From positions 124,001-188,000 of the forward strand of contig JBPESP010000003.1 in assembly GCA_051710585.1 (NCBI GenBank): a DNA stretch of 64,000 nucleotides, given 5' to 3'. The position numbers and the translations under genes are program-made. Below, piece by piece: positions 53,215 to 63,390 of the stretch. The notes beneath the pieces are model-generated. The model was not told where the DNA came from. It made no database searches and saw nothing but the letters and a program-made list of their open reading frames with translations. This stretch comes from JBPESP01 sp051710585. Lineage in GTDB: Bacteria > Pseudomonadota > Gammaproteobacteria > Enterobacterales > Enterobacteriaceae. Numbering within the stretch: the stretch's first letter is position 1; every line of letters begins with the position of its first letter.

Positions 53215-55391
53215 CCTTGAATGACTAATCTTATACAGTAAATGCCTAGATAGTTCAGAGAATATGAAAGACGCGCCAATCTGCAAAAGCGTTGCTAAAC
53301 TGATATGAAGTGTTATCATTTAACGATATCAGCATAAGGAAATTCAATACAACTGAAAACATTATCATTAAGTAAGTCAATAAGATAATGAGACGAATAA
53401 GAGAGTTGGATATCTCAGTACCCTAAAATAAATAAACCAAGAAAATTCTCCATAAGAGCACAGTCAGAATATTAACTTAGAAATAGCTATAATTTAAAGA
53501 AAATATAATAGCTCACTGATTTTAAGTAGACCTATGTAGAAGATGTAACGAACCTAAACCATCTAGCAAAGCTCTACGGCAACGAAAAGTATTCTTTAAA
53601 AGCTTAATAAGCCAGAGTGCTGTCGCGATGATGAACGACGAGAAAGTTTTTTAAAGGATACACCCATTTGGTGTGGAAGCATTCTATAATACCTGCAAGA
53701 ATAATCTGTGAAGATTACTAAAAGTATCAGAAGTACAGATGATGGTATAAGTAACGATAAATCAAGTAAAACAGCGTGGCGAAATATAAAAGGTTCTTCT
53801 TCAACGTTAATCGAAGCGGAGTGAGTTAACCCCTACTGAGGCAAAACCAAAAGTCCAGTCAATAAGAAACGCGTTAATATTCCTCTACCGAGGAAAACTG
53901 TATAGGGAAGACAAGAAAATCTAGGCTCGCCGAGAAACAGTTATCCCCTTTCATATGTAATAGGCATATGAAAAAAGCAGATAAATCCTCTTATTCATAA
54001 CACTGAAGGGTGATGATAAAAAGCTAATAATAAAGCAATTATTGCTAAACTTCCAAAAAAAACCTCTAAGCTCCAAATCAGATTAGATTGTATCCAAAAC
54101 CAACAATAAAATGGTTAGGTAGAAAATAAGGAGAATACCCATACGCTTGAGAGAACTCGGATACGAGAATTAAACAAAATGCTGCCTATAACTTCGAAAG
54201 AAGGATACCGAAATATAACTGGAAGGCTTATTAGCACTCAAAATACGAGCCAGTCGCAGATACCATCTATATGAAACTTTTTATTAAAAACAGTAATATG
54301 TAGACAAAAAGTGGACATATATAGTATGATGCCTGCTATTCCTAATTAGGGTTATTTATAAGGAAAAGCTCTCTTGCGCGAATCCTGTTAAACGGAAGCT
54401 GTAACTATAATGATCCTAAAATAACAAAATTCTTTTTCGGTTAAATTCTAACTTGTATGAATGGCACAATAATGGCCAAACTATATCTACCAGAAACTCA
54501 GTGAAATTAAACTCTCCGTAAAGATGCGGCGGGCCCGCGGTAAGGCAGTAAAGACATCATGAACTTTGCTATAGCTTTATATTGAACCATTAATCCTTGA
54601 TATGTAGGATGTGTAAGGGCTTTAAAATGTAGACGCCAGTTTACATAAAGACCAAACCTTGAAACACCACGCTGGAAAATATCTGTTAGGTAAATTATTT
54701 GACTGGAACTATCTCCTTTTAAAGTATAAAAGAAGAAGTATAAAGGTTAGCTAATCACGGTTTGACATCGTGAGGTTAGTGCAAAGGTATAAGCTAACTT
54801 GGCTACAAAATGACAGTTCGAATAAGTACAAAATAAGCCTTCGTGATCCGGTATTCTGCAATGGAAGGACGGCGCTCAATGGATAAAAAATACTCCGGAG
54901 ATAATAAGCTGATACCCCCAAAGAGTTCATATCGACATGGTTTTTTTTGGAACCTTGATGTCGAATCATCACTTCCTTTCCTTAAGGAGCTATGGTAATT
55001 CCAAAGAATGTGCCTTTTATCATTTAAAGTAATACACAAGCTAAGTTTAAAACGTCGTTAAGAGATAGTTATATCTTTTCTTTACCTACCGTTTACTCTG
55101 AAAGAGTCAAAGGGGACTCCCTCTAAAATATAAGAGAACTTAAATTAAAAGCACCACTAATGTTTGAGTTATTTTTTTTGCTAATAGGATTGCTCGGTAG
55201 CCATTTACGGAAGAGAGATAATCACTAAAGCATATAAATAAGAAACTTATATCAATATAAAGTTTCCCAGAGGCCTTAAGCCTCCTAAAAGGATATCGAA
55301 GACAAAACGATATTAATAGGTCAAGTGTATAATCTTCTACAAGGTGTGTTCAGCTAATCAATACTATGATAACTCGTTAGAATTAACTTAC
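53215..55391 (+). pseudogene. 23S rRNA pseudogene with large internal deletion (rrl)
   Basis: The 5' end (TTGAATGACTAATC for GGTTAAGCGACTAAGC) and 3' end (about 55320-55391, ending AGAATTAACTT for GAGGCTTAACCTT) are recognisable. So are central landmarks such as TTTAAAGAAAATATAATAGCTCACTG (within 53494-53520) and AGGTATAACTGG-like parts further on. The span is only about 2177 bases against about 2904. Near 53450 the text jumps from the position corresponding to about E. coli 200 to about 1050, so most of domain I and much of domain II are gone. Elsewhere it has dense transition changes. It is undoubtedly non-functional. Confidence 0.92.
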
Positions 55392-55590
55392 AACACCTGA
55401 AGGAGTTTGAGGAGACATAAGCTGAAGTTGTAAAAAACATTAACAGTAAAGAGTGATAACAATATGACCGCGAAAGCTAATATGGAGTATACAGATTCCA
55501 TGATGCAGAGGTATGGTATGAACACAGTGGACCAAAACCAGACAATATAAGTAAAGTTCCGAATAATACCTAACGGTTATAAAAGTGATG

Positions 55591-55713
55591 GTCTAACAGT
55601 AAGATCGCGGTAGTAGTGCCCCACCTAACCTCGTTACCGTACTCGGAAGGAAAATGCCATGGCACTGATGGTATCAGTGTGGGGGTCTCTCCCCATAAAA
55701 AGGAATTAACAAG
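55591..55713 (+). pseudogene. 5S rRNA pseudogene (rrf)
   Basis: About 123 bases match an enterobacterial 5S gene: ATCGCGGTAGTAGTGCCCC for the GTAGCGCGGTGGTCCC part, CACCTAACC for CACCTGACC, ACTCGGAAG for ACTCAGAAG, GATGGTATCAGTGTGGG for GATGGTAGTGTGGGG, then TCTCCCCAT. It has several insertions (extra bases in helix III and helix IV), and the terminal stem GCCTGGC/GCCAGGC no longer pairs. It closes the dead rrn operon, about 200 bases after the 23S fossil. Confidence 0.88.
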
Positions 55714-55899
55714 CATTCCCTTCTTATTCATTTGATGGGAACCAAGCACCATTATATTCATGCAGTCTGAGTGCGCTGTAATACCTACGCATAGTCTATA
55801 ATTTTATGAGCTGTTTCATAGAAACTTATATAGCCCTGTTACCGGTATCAACTTACTTTTCAAACTTTTGAAAATACCTTATCGAACTGTGATCCAAAT

Positions 55900-56660
55900 A
55901 GTTACTATGCAAACTCATACTTTATTTAATCCGATAACGTTACAACAACTATCTTAACTGCCTGTTCGTATAGTAACTACTCTGATAACTATGGAATATC
56001 CACTCTGATATGGGTTAATTCCGTGTTTCTCATGCTATTTTAATGCTTCAACAATGGTTAGGATATTCTATCCAGGGGAAAGAGATACAGCTACAGCTCA
56101 GCAGCTCCTTACAGCAAGAAGATCAAAAAAAATAAACGCAACAAGGTATGCCTAGTATTTCCCAATCCAGATATAACTCACATTGCTGCACATGCTTAGT
56201 TAAGAATGACTAGATGAAATAAGTAGAGTACTTTCTTTGGCATATTCACTGACACAATGGCAGTCGCCACTTTAACGCGCGTCTTATTATTGGACTGAAA
56301 GAATATCCGCCGCCATTGACTTTAAAATCTGCAAAATAGCACTCTACATTTCTAACCGACAGAAAGTAATATTCTATAGGCCTTTGGCCAGCTTATAGCA
56401 CAGGTGCATATGGTATGGAATACCGATTGGCGTCCGCTATATCTCTAATGGTGTATCTGCATAACGAAAATATTTTATGGCGTGAAAATCTGACATTTGT
56501 TGTTTTTAAAATGTACGTAATGCTCCTGTCATTCAAGACCTCTGGATGCTGCTTCATGGTTATTACCATGGCATATTTATCAGCTGACGCTGCTGTTGGA
56601 TACTTATGCTAAATTCAAGACTTCAATTCCCCTGCATAGCGCTGATTAAACTGCTATAGG
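55900..56660 (+). pseudogene. srkA: srkA (yihE) remnant: stress response kinase A
   Basis: SrkA is a cytosolic Ser/Thr kinase of the APH fold that counters envelope-stress death. Plus-strand pieces ARLIIGLKEY, matching RPTIGLNEY; YLHNENILWRENLTFVVF, matching GDCHAGNILWRDGPMFVDL; and PVIQDLWMLL, matching PAVQDLWMLL, lie in order. The catalytic HGDCHAGN loop has become YLHNEN, and the frame shifts before DLWMLL. It lies immediately before dsbA, as in E. coli. mobA, mobB and yihD, which belong between the rRNA operon and srkA, cannot be found. Confidence 0.82.
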
Positions 56661-56862
56661 TAATTAAGGATGATCCAAGTATCTCACGCTTGAGTTGGCT
56701 GGCTTTAGAATGACCAAGATTTTCATACAGTTTTTTCATAGATGATTGAGGGGAATAGTAATCGCAACAAACAGTGCTATTTATTAAACAGGTAGTACTG
56801 CAGCTATTGCCAGTATGTTAATTGTTCTACCGTCTATATTGTTCATTTTAGAGAGACACTTT

Positions 56863-57486
56863 ATGAAAAAAATATCATTTGCGATAGTGGGTATTATGTT
56901 GGCATTCAGCGCTTCAACTGCGCAATTTACTAAAGGTCAACAATATATCCAGCTCAAAAAGCAGATAACCAGTGAACCTCAAGTATTGGAATTTTTCTCA
57001 TTTTACTGCCCGCATTGTTATCAATTCGAGCATCTCTATCACATCTCTAGCACGGTAAAAAAAGCGTTGCCTGCTAACATTAAAAAGACTAAATATCATG
57101 TAGATTTTCTGGGGCCGATGGGGAAACAGTTGACAAAGGCCTGGGCTGTAGCCATGGCGTTGGGAGTGGAAGATAAAGTTAATCCATTGCTATTTGATGG
57201 GTTGCAAAAAACGAAAACTATACAAACACCGGACGACATCCGCGCAGTATTTCTCAAAGCGGGCGTCAGTGCGGGAGAGTATGATTCTGCGTGGAATAGC
57301 TTTTTCGTGAAATCTCTAGTCATACAGCAGGAGAAAGTAGCTACCGATCTGCAGCTACTCGGCGTACCAGCAACGTTTGTCAATGGCAAATATATGGTGA
57401 AAAATGATGGGTTGGATATGTCGTCAATAGACGCTTATACCAAACAATTCGCTGATGTTGTAAAATTTTTATTAAGCCAAAAATAA
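56863..57486 (+). CDS. dsbA: Periplasmic thiol:disulphide oxidoreductase DsbA
   Basis: DsbA forms disulphide bonds in proteins newly exported to the periplasm and is re-oxidised by DsbB. The 207-residue product (E. coli 208) starts MKKISFAIVGIMLAFSASTA, a clear signal peptide with cleavage after STA. The active site CPHC lies in FFSFYCPHCYQFEH, and the cis-proline loop reads GVPATFVNGKY. The chosen ATG at 56863 follows GAGAGA and gives the family start; an upstream in-frame ATG would add 16 residues ahead of the signal peptide and is unlikely. One residue is missing in the GGDLGK loop (here GPMGK). It is the first living gene after the dead rRNA operon. A strong terminator follows. Confidence 0.96.
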   Translation: MKKISFAIVGIMLAFSASTAQFTKGQQYIQLKKQITSEPQVLEFFSFYCPHCYQFEHLYHISSTVKKALPANIKKTKYHVDFLGPMGKQLTKAWAVAMALGVEDKVNPLLFDGLQKTKTIQTPDDIRAVFLKAGVSAGEYDSAWNSFFVKSLVIQQEKVATDLQLLGVPATFVNGKYMVKNDGLDMSSIDAYTKQFADVVKFLLSQK

Positions 57487-57504
57487 ATTGGCTTACAGAT
57501 TAAA

Positions 57505-57539
57505 AAATGAGCAATGCCTTGGCATTGCTCATTTTTTTT
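57505..57539 (+). terminator. Terminator after dsbA
   Basis: AAAATGAGCAATGCC and GGCATTGCTCATTTT form a perfect stem (about 13 bp) around a tiny loop, followed by eight T. It starts 19 bases after the dsbA stop. A classic intrinsic terminator and among the clearest in the window. Confidence 0.9.
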
Positions 57540-57586
57540 GAGAAGACACAAATAATCACTACCTTCTTAATCTCCCCGGAAGGGTT

Positions 57587-57617
57587 AAACCTGCTGCCCC
57601 TCTGTGGCAGCAGGTTT
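57587..57617. repeat. 12-bp hairpin between dsbA and polA
   Basis: Arms 57587-57598 (AAACCTGCTGCC) and 57606-57617 are perfect complements with a 7-base loop. In E. coli yihF and yihG stand here. It may be a second terminator, reading from either side, or a mutational palindrome. I find no sRNA consensus around it. Confidence 0.85.
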
Positions 57618-57865
57618 ATATCCACAATGGCAATACCTTGGCAATTGCCAGATTAATATATCAATTATTTTAAAGATACATCGAATATCGATGCTATCAA
57701 TAAAAAACTACATTTTATTCAAAAAGTTATATACGGTATTATCCTGTAGATCATACTGTACTCACAGTACTTTATCGCCCTTACGCTACGATAAACATCG
57801 TCTCCAGCTGCTACCTATGGCAAACTACCCTTAATATTTATTGACTAAAAAAAACGAAATATACT

Positions 57866-60640
57866 ATGGCTAAAATTGTAAAAAACCCAATTATTCTAGT
57901 AGATGGTTCTTCTTATCTTTATCGCGCTTATCACGCCTTTCCACCGCTAACCAATAGCGCGGGAAAACCAACTGGAGCAATTTACGGCGTATTGAATATG
58001 CTGAAGAGCTTACTGGTACAATACCGACCAAGCCATCTTGCAGTGGTATTTGACGCTAAAGGTAAAACGTTCCGCGATAAATTGTTTGAGCATTACAAAT
58101 GCCATAGAGCGCCCATGCCGAATGATCTGCGCAATCAGATAGCTCCCCTGCATGATATGATCAAAGCAATGGGCCTACCATTACTGGCCGTCAGCGGTGT
58201 CGAGGCCGATGATGTTATTGGAACGCTGGCGCTGGCAGCGGCACGGGATAAGCGAAATGTACTCATAAGCACCGGTGATAAAGACATGGCGCAGTTGGTG
58301 TCGCCCAAAATTACCCTCATTAATACCATGTCCAATACTATTCTTGGTCCGGAGGAAGTGCAGCTGAAATTCGGTGTGCCGCCGGATCTTATTATTGATT
58401 ATTTAGCTCTAATGGGAGACAGCTCCGATAATATTCCGGGCGTACCGGGGGTTGGTGAGAAAACCGCTCTAGCGTTGTTAAAGGGGCTTGGCGGGCTGAA
58501 AAGGCTGTATCAACAGCTTGATATCGTCAGTGCTCTTAGCTTCCGCGGCGCTAAAACTATAGCTGCTAAACTTGAGCAGCATCGTGAGCTAGCTTTTCTT
58601 TCTTATCAGCTGGCAACCATTAAAACTGATGTGCCATTAGATTTACCTTATGACCAGTTATCAGTGAAAGAACCTGAAGCTGAAGCATTAATGCTCTTGT
58701 TCCAGCGTTATGAATTCAAACGCTGGCTAAACGATTTTAAAGCGGGTCAATGGTTATCGGAACGCAAAAGCGGCTGCACGCAGCCATCACCCTTTATTGC
58801 ATCCTGTCCAACGACATCCGAGGCATTATTGAAAGATAGGTATGTGATTATAGACAATATGGCAATTCTGGAGACATGGATCAAAGCGATTCGCCACGCC
58901 GGCATGTTCAGCTTTAATACCGAAACTGATGGGTTAGATATGCTTACTGCTAATCTGATAGGGCTGTGTTTTGCTATAGAACCTGGTAAAGCTGCTTATA
59001 TTCCTATGGGTCACTATCACCTGGATGCGCCAAAGCAGCTTGATAACACAATGGTATTGGCGGCATTGAAACCGGTTTTGGAAGATTCCTCCATCGGTAA
59101 AATTGGCCAGAATCTCAAATTTGATCATGGAGTTCTAAAACGATATGACATCGAGCTGGCCGGCATTGCGTTCGATACCATGCTAGAATCTTACGTATTG
59201 AATAGCGTCGCTGGCCGCCACGATATGGACAGCCTAGCAAAGCGTTTTTTACAACACACTAGCATGAGCTTTGAGGAGGTAGCAGATAAAGTTCACAATC
59301 AGTTTGCGTTTAATCAAATAGCAGTAGAGAAGGCCGCGCTTTACGTCGCCGAAGACGCCGATGTAACACTGCATCTGCACCAAAGGCTATGGCCGCGTAT
59401 TGAACAGGCGCCGGAGCTAAAGAAGGTGTTTGAGGAAATCGAAATGCCGCTAGTGCCAGTTCTGTCACGTATAGAACGCACTGGCGTACTTATTGACGAA
59501 TCTATTCTTTCTGCACATTCAATAGAACTAGGAAAGCGCCTAGAAAAGCTAAGAAGGGAAGCTTATCAACTGGCAGAGGAATCGTTTAACCTCTCTTCCA
59601 CCAAACAATTACAGATGATTTTATATGATAAACAGAAATTGCCAGTACTAAAAAAGACCCCCGGCGGCGCTCCTTCTACAAATGAAGAAGTACTAGCTGA
59701 GCTGGCTCTAGACTATCCGCTGCCGAAACTTATTTTAGAATATCGTAGCCTTGCTAAACTAAAATCCACCTACACTGACAAGTTGCTACAAATGATCAAT
59801 CCACTGTCAAAGCGAGTGCATACCTCCTATCATCAAAATGGCACTGCTACAGGAAGGCTGTCCTCAAGCGACCCGAACCTACAAAATATTCCCGTTCGCA
59901 ATAATGAAGGCCGGCGCATCCGGCAAGCGTTCATTGCACCATCGAACGTACTTATTGTTGCGGCAGATTATTCACAAATTGAACTGCGTATTATGGCGCA
60001 TCTCTCTCGCGACTCCAGTTTACTGAACGCCTTCACTACCGGTCAGGATATTCACTGTGCTACTGCCGCTGAAGTATTCGGTATGTCGCTCGAGAAAGTC
60101 ACCAAGGATCAGCGCCGCAGCGCAAAAGCGATTAACTTTGGCTTAATTTATGGTATGAGCGCTTTCGGTTTAGCGCGTCAACTATCAGTGCCGCGATCGG
60201 AAGCGCAGAAATATATGCATATCTATTTCAAGCGGTACCCTGGCGTTTTAGAATATATGGAACGCATCCGTAGGCAGGCTAGCGATCGTGGTTATGTTGA
60301 AACTCTCGACGGCCGTCGGCTATATTTACCAGATATCCACTCACGTAACAATATGCGAAAAAAAGGTGCGGAGCGCGCAGCTATTAACGCCCCGATGCAA
60401 GGTACCGCTGCTGATATTATTAAGCGAGCGATGATTGCAATCGATGGGTGGCTGCAGCAAGAGACTCCTCCGGTTCGTATGATTATGCAAGTACACGATG
60501 AACTAGTATTTGAAGTGCAACATGATGCAGTTGAAAGTACTAAAATACGAATTAAAGCGCTTATGGAAGGCTGTTTTAAACTGAATGTACCGCTAAAAGT
60601 GGATATTGGGGTTGGAAAAAACTGGGAACAAGCACACTAA
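57866..60640 (+). CDS. polA: DNA polymerase I, exonuclease site altered
   Basis: Pol I removes RNA primers and fills gaps in replication and repair. The 924-residue product (E. coli 928) is complete. The 5' nuclease domain (about 1-320) has VDGSSYLYRAYHA, SGVEADDVIGTLA, STGDKDMAQLV and GDSSDNIPGVPGVGEKTA. The polymerase domain has TGRLSSSDPNLQNIP, motif A DYSQIELR, motif B RRSAKAINFGLIYG and motif C VHDELVFE. In the 3'-5' exonuclease domain the E. coli DTET motif reads NTET: codon AAT at 58916-58918, residue 351, replaces catalytic metal ligand Asp355. The other ligands (Glu in TET, the Asp of KFD, and EDADVT) are kept. Strand synthesis and primer removal should work; proofreading is probably poor. 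The Shine-Dalgarno is very weak. Confidence 0.98.
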   Translation: MAKIVKNPIILVDGSSYLYRAYHAFPPLTNSAGKPTGAIYGVLNMLKSLLVQYRPSHLAVVFDAKGKTFRDKLFEHYKCHRAPMPNDLRNQIAPLHDMIKAMGLPLLAVSGVEADDVIGTLALAAARDKRNVLISTGDKDMAQLVSPKITLINTMSNTILGPEEVQLKFGVPPDLIIDYLALMGDSSDNIPGVPGVGEKTALALLKGLGGLKRLYQQLDIVSALSFRGAKTIAAKLEQHRELAFLSYQLATIKTDVPLDLPYDQLSVKEPEAEALMLLFQRYEFKRWLNDFKAGQWLSERKSGCTQPSPFIASCPTTSEALLKDRYVIIDNMAILETWIKAIRHAGMFSFNTETDGLDMLTANLIGLCFAIEPGKAAYIPMGHYHLDAPKQLDNTMVLAALKPVLEDSSIGKIGQNLKFDHGVLKRYDIELAGIAFDTMLESYVLNSVAGRHDMDSLAKRFLQHTSMSFEEVADKVHNQFAFNQIAVEKAALYVAEDADVTLHLHQRLWPRIEQAPELKKVFEEIEMPLVPVLSRIERTGVLIDESILSAHSIELGKRLEKLRREAYQLAEESFNLSSTKQLQMILYDKQKLPVLKKTPGGAPSTNEEVLAELALDYPLPKLILEYRSLAKLKSTYTDKLLQMINPLSKRVHTSYHQNGTATGRLSSSDPNLQNIPVRNNEGRRIRQAFIAPSNVLIVAADYSQIELRIMAHLSRDSSLLNAFTTGQDIHCATAAEVFGMSLEKVTKDQRRSAKAINFGLIYGMSAFGLARQLSVPRSEAQKYMHIYFKRYPGVLEYMERIRRQASDRGYVETLDGRRLYLPDIHSRNNMRKKGAERAAINAPMQGTAADIIKRAMIAIDGWLQQETPPVRMIMQVHDELVFEVQHDAVESTKIRIKALMEGCFKLNVPLKVDIGVGKNWEQAH

Positions 60641-60941
60641 CTAGCAAATAAATAAACACTTTTATAATTAAATTATACTTTGTAATAAGGTAAAAGTAAC
60701 CTACAAAAACTCTTTCCCCATAAAAATAAGGTAAATTCATCAGTATAAAATACAGAAGTCAGATCTTCTATCAGTATTATTATCATATTAGACTTGTTAT
60801 AACACAGAATTAAACATTCATCTACCGAGATATCGAGCTTTAACGCTATAGTACAGATGTTGAATAACATTGTTATTGCCATCATGTTATAACATTATAG
60901 AGATTTCAGCGCATTATTCTGTTTTCGGGGGGCTTATGGCA
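60641..60941. other. polA-engB gap
   Basis: In E. coli the small RNA Spot 42 (spf) lies here. I looked for its conserved 5' end and GC-rich terminator and do not see them, so spf appears lost. The DNA is AT-rich without frames of note. Confidence 0.55.
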
Positions 60942-61565
60942 CTAACGCTGACGGGGTATAGTGGCAAACCAATCGTCTAATTTTTTACGTAGCTTATCTA
61001 TCCCCTGTTTTTTTAGCGATGAGAAGATATCAACCTGAACATCACCCATAAAGGCCAGCGCAGCACAGCGCACTTGATTCAGCTGCGCCTTACATGCACC
61101 AGAAGTCAGCTTATCAGCCTTAGTGAGCAGAACTAGTATTGGGATATTAACATCAACCGCCCATTGCACCATTTGCTGATCAAGATCTTTCATTGGATGG
61201 CGGATATCCATTAGTACCACTAATCCCTTAAGGCTGTTTCGCATTTGTAAATATTCGCTCAAGGCACGTTGCCATTTATGTTTCATTTCTTCAGAAACTT
61301 CGGCATAGCCATATCCGGGTAGATCGACAAGTCGAATGCCGGATTCTACCTCAAAAATGTTGATAAGCTGAGTACGTCCGGGATTTTTACTGATCTTAAA
61401 CAGGCTTTTTTTATTTGTCAAAGTATTAAGCGCACTAGATTTTCCAGCATTAGAGCGCCCTACGAAAGCAATTTCAACTCCGTTGTCGATCGGTAAATAG
61501 CGAATATTAAGCGCGCTTGTTATGAAATGAGTTAGCTGATAATTATAGGATTTTGTCAATGACAT
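60942..61565 (-). CDS. engB: Ribosome-assembly GTPase EngB (YsxC/YihA)
   Basis: EngB is an essential GTPase that assists late steps of 50S assembly. The 207-residue product (E. coli 210) shows G1 GRSNAGKSSALN, the G2 region GRTQLIN, G3 DLPGYGYAEV, G4 TKADK and G5 SSLKKQG in order. I choose the ATG at 61565 (MSLTKSYNYQLTHF), with AGAGAAA just upstream; the longer frame starting at 61634 adds 23 residues without family support. It converges on polA, as in E. coli, and lies next to the yihI remnant. Confidence 0.96.
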   Translation of the reverse strand: MSLTKSYNYQLTHFITSALNIRYLPIDNGVEIAFVGRSNAGKSSALNTLTNKKSLFKISKNPGRTQLINIFEVESGIRLVDLPGYGYAEVSEEMKHKWQRALSEYLQMRNSLKGLVVLMDIRHPMKDLDQQMVQWAVDVNIPILVLLTKADKLTSGACKAQLNQVRCAALAFMGDVQVDIFSSLKKQGIDKLRKKLDDWFATIPRQR

Positions 61566-61777
61566 TTTCTCTGGATATAGCATATTAATGGCAATTATAC
61601 CAATAATGCCCCGCGATGTGTTTTTTATCTTCATCCGCGGACGTAGCCGTAGTAGTCAGGCTTTTTTCTTGTACAGTTTTTTGATAGATTCCGTCGGAAT
61701 GATAGGTAGAATTAGATTTCTAAAAAACATTATGAATCTAATTAGTACAGAGCCGATAACGTCAAGCTCCTAGCGCC

Positions 61778-62030
61778 ATGTGCAAGAAGCAGCAGCGTAA
61801 AAGCCGCGAAGAATTTAATCTTAAAGAGCTTGAGCGTAAGCACCATAAAAATAGTGGCTATTTGCCGGCTCACGTAGCTAAACGGTTGGAAGCAACGCCA
61901 CAAAAAAACACTCTTCTAGAACAGCGACAATACAAGAGCCGAAGGAACGGCCTGACTTGATATCAAAATTCTTGAAAATGAAGAAGAAAAGATGCAGAAG
62001 AAAATACACCATAACTCTTTTTAACCGCGA
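61778..62030 (+). pseudogene. yihI: yihI remnant: Der GTPase-activating protein
   Basis: YihI stimulates the GTPase Der in ribosome maturation. A 60-codon frame starting MCKKQQRKSREEFNLKELER matches the basic N-terminal region (ARRKTREELDQEARDRKR) with the following HHKNSGYLPAHVAKRLEA (QKKRRGHAPGSRAAG). It ends at a stop where E. coli YihI continues to 169 residues. Beyond, an acidic stretch (ENEEEKMQK) is readable in another frame. It is divergent from engB, as in E. coli. A short functional protein cannot be excluded. Confidence 0.6.
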
Positions 62031-62142
62031 CTGCAAAAAAAAAGATAGATTCTAACCTTTATAGGCATTAATATAACTTTATAGCTATTATTAACCTACC
62101 ATCTTAATGCTTATCAAGTAGAATTTTGGTCTCTTATGATGC

Positions 62143-62198
62143 AAGGCACGCCAGTAAACTATCCTCGGTACGCCGAGGATAGTTTACTGGCGTGCCTT
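62143..62198. repeat. 26-bp perfect hairpin with TACG loop
   Basis: Arms 62143-62168 and 62173-62198 are exact complements around a 4-base TACG loop. With 26 matched pairs it is the longest looped perfect repeat I found. No T tract follows on either strand, and no living gene ends within several hundred bases. Confidence 0.95.
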
Positions 62199-63162
62199 CG
62201 ACCTCCTCCGGAAAAGGATAAGCTGTAATATCACCACAAGAATCAAATAAGATTCTATTTTAATTCAGAGATATGACTACTCCAGAGCGCGTTTATACCG
62301 CCTATAACACCGTGCTATAAGTCAGTGAAAATGGCCACTATTTTTATATGTTTATATTCCTTTCTGTAACCTACAGTATTCTTACAGTTGCAATAAGATA
62401 GTCACGCAATATAGTAAAAGTCGATGAGCGTATTAACACGCTGGCGCTAAAAATCCATGTACGATCGCCTTTTTATATATCAGTAGCACTGATGGTATAG
62501 CGGATAGCATTGCTGGAGGAAATTTTATATTTAATGTCAATGCCGAGTTATCGATTAAAATTGATCCCACTGAATCTGATTGACGATTTGTAGTATCACA
62601 GTTTCAATCGTATTAGTATTTTTTAGAGGATTTTAATGATATTGTTCATCCTACTGTCAACAATAGATTGATTCGATTTACAACCTTCCGCTAAAAACCT
62701 TTAAGATAAGCTGCTACGTAATAGCAGTATTTTATACGGTATGATAATACTTTGACACACGGCAGAGTAGAAGTTCAAACTGCTAAGAAGGTCACAACCA
62801 ATGCGTTAAACGGTGGCTGGAATGTTCAGGAATAAAAGCACAACGAATTACGTCTACCGGCACCCAACTGATATTAGCTTCCAACATCCTTAAATTAACT
62901 AATACCCCTTTAAAACCGGATCTTAGCAACTGCTGAGACATATATACCATACCTCGCCTGTACTTCTACGCCTGTATAAAAAGGCAAAGTTATAATCTTT
63001 TTGATATCTCAAAAAAAGAAAAATACAGAATACACTAGAGTGGCAGCGGTTAAAGTAAAATTTCTCTTTCAATTAGTATAAAACTACCCTTTGCATACCT
63101 GCAAAGCTTGGTATGAAATAAGAATGAAAATTCACTTCGCGACTCCTCTATACTTCATAAAC

Positions 63163-63224
63163 TCTCTCAAGAAAAATACGTTCTCCGGCTTTCTCTGCCT
63201 GAGTTGCTTATTTTTCTTGAGAGA
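63163..63224. repeat. 16-bp inverted repeat with 30-base spacer
   Basis: TCTCTCAAGAAAAATA (63163-63178) is exactly complementary to 63209-63224. It lies about 170 bases downstream of rplI on the rplI transcript side. The A/T runs within the arms would give a U-rich tail on the minus strand, so it could end the rpsR-rplI transcript. Confidence 0.8.
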
Positions 63225-63390
63225 AATAACAGTGCTGTTTCAGTTCCAATGATGACATCAGCCTAGCAAGTGGTAAAAAAGATAAACGCTATAACAAATT
63301 CTTAAATTTTGTTATTTCAATTAGACCCAATCCGAAAATTAAAATAGAAGAATAGGAGCTAGTATTATACTTCTAAATATAATATCATAA

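Larger units (their letters stand above)
62031..63390. other. Decayed DNA between yihI and rplI
   Basis: E. coli has hemN after yihI; I cannot read it. rplI belongs to a different E. coli locus, so a rearrangement junction must lie in this gap. A plus-strand piece at about 62520-62590 (NFIFNVNAELSIKIDPTESD) is protein-like but unassigned. Two long inverted repeats lie here. Confidence 0.45.

Noticed and set aside
51195..55713. The rRNA operon might be a functional but very divergent set.
   Set aside because: Invariant decoding and anti-Shine-Dalgarno bases are changed, and 23S lacks about 700-850 bases of domains I-II.
57841..57865. TTGACT and TATACT just before polA look like a promoter.
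   Set aside because: The spacing is only 13 bases and the -10 would abut the start codon, so no leader or ribosome site would remain.
60641..60941. Spot 42 small RNA expected after polA.
   Set aside because: Neither its conserved 5' segment nor its GC-rich terminator hairpin is visible.
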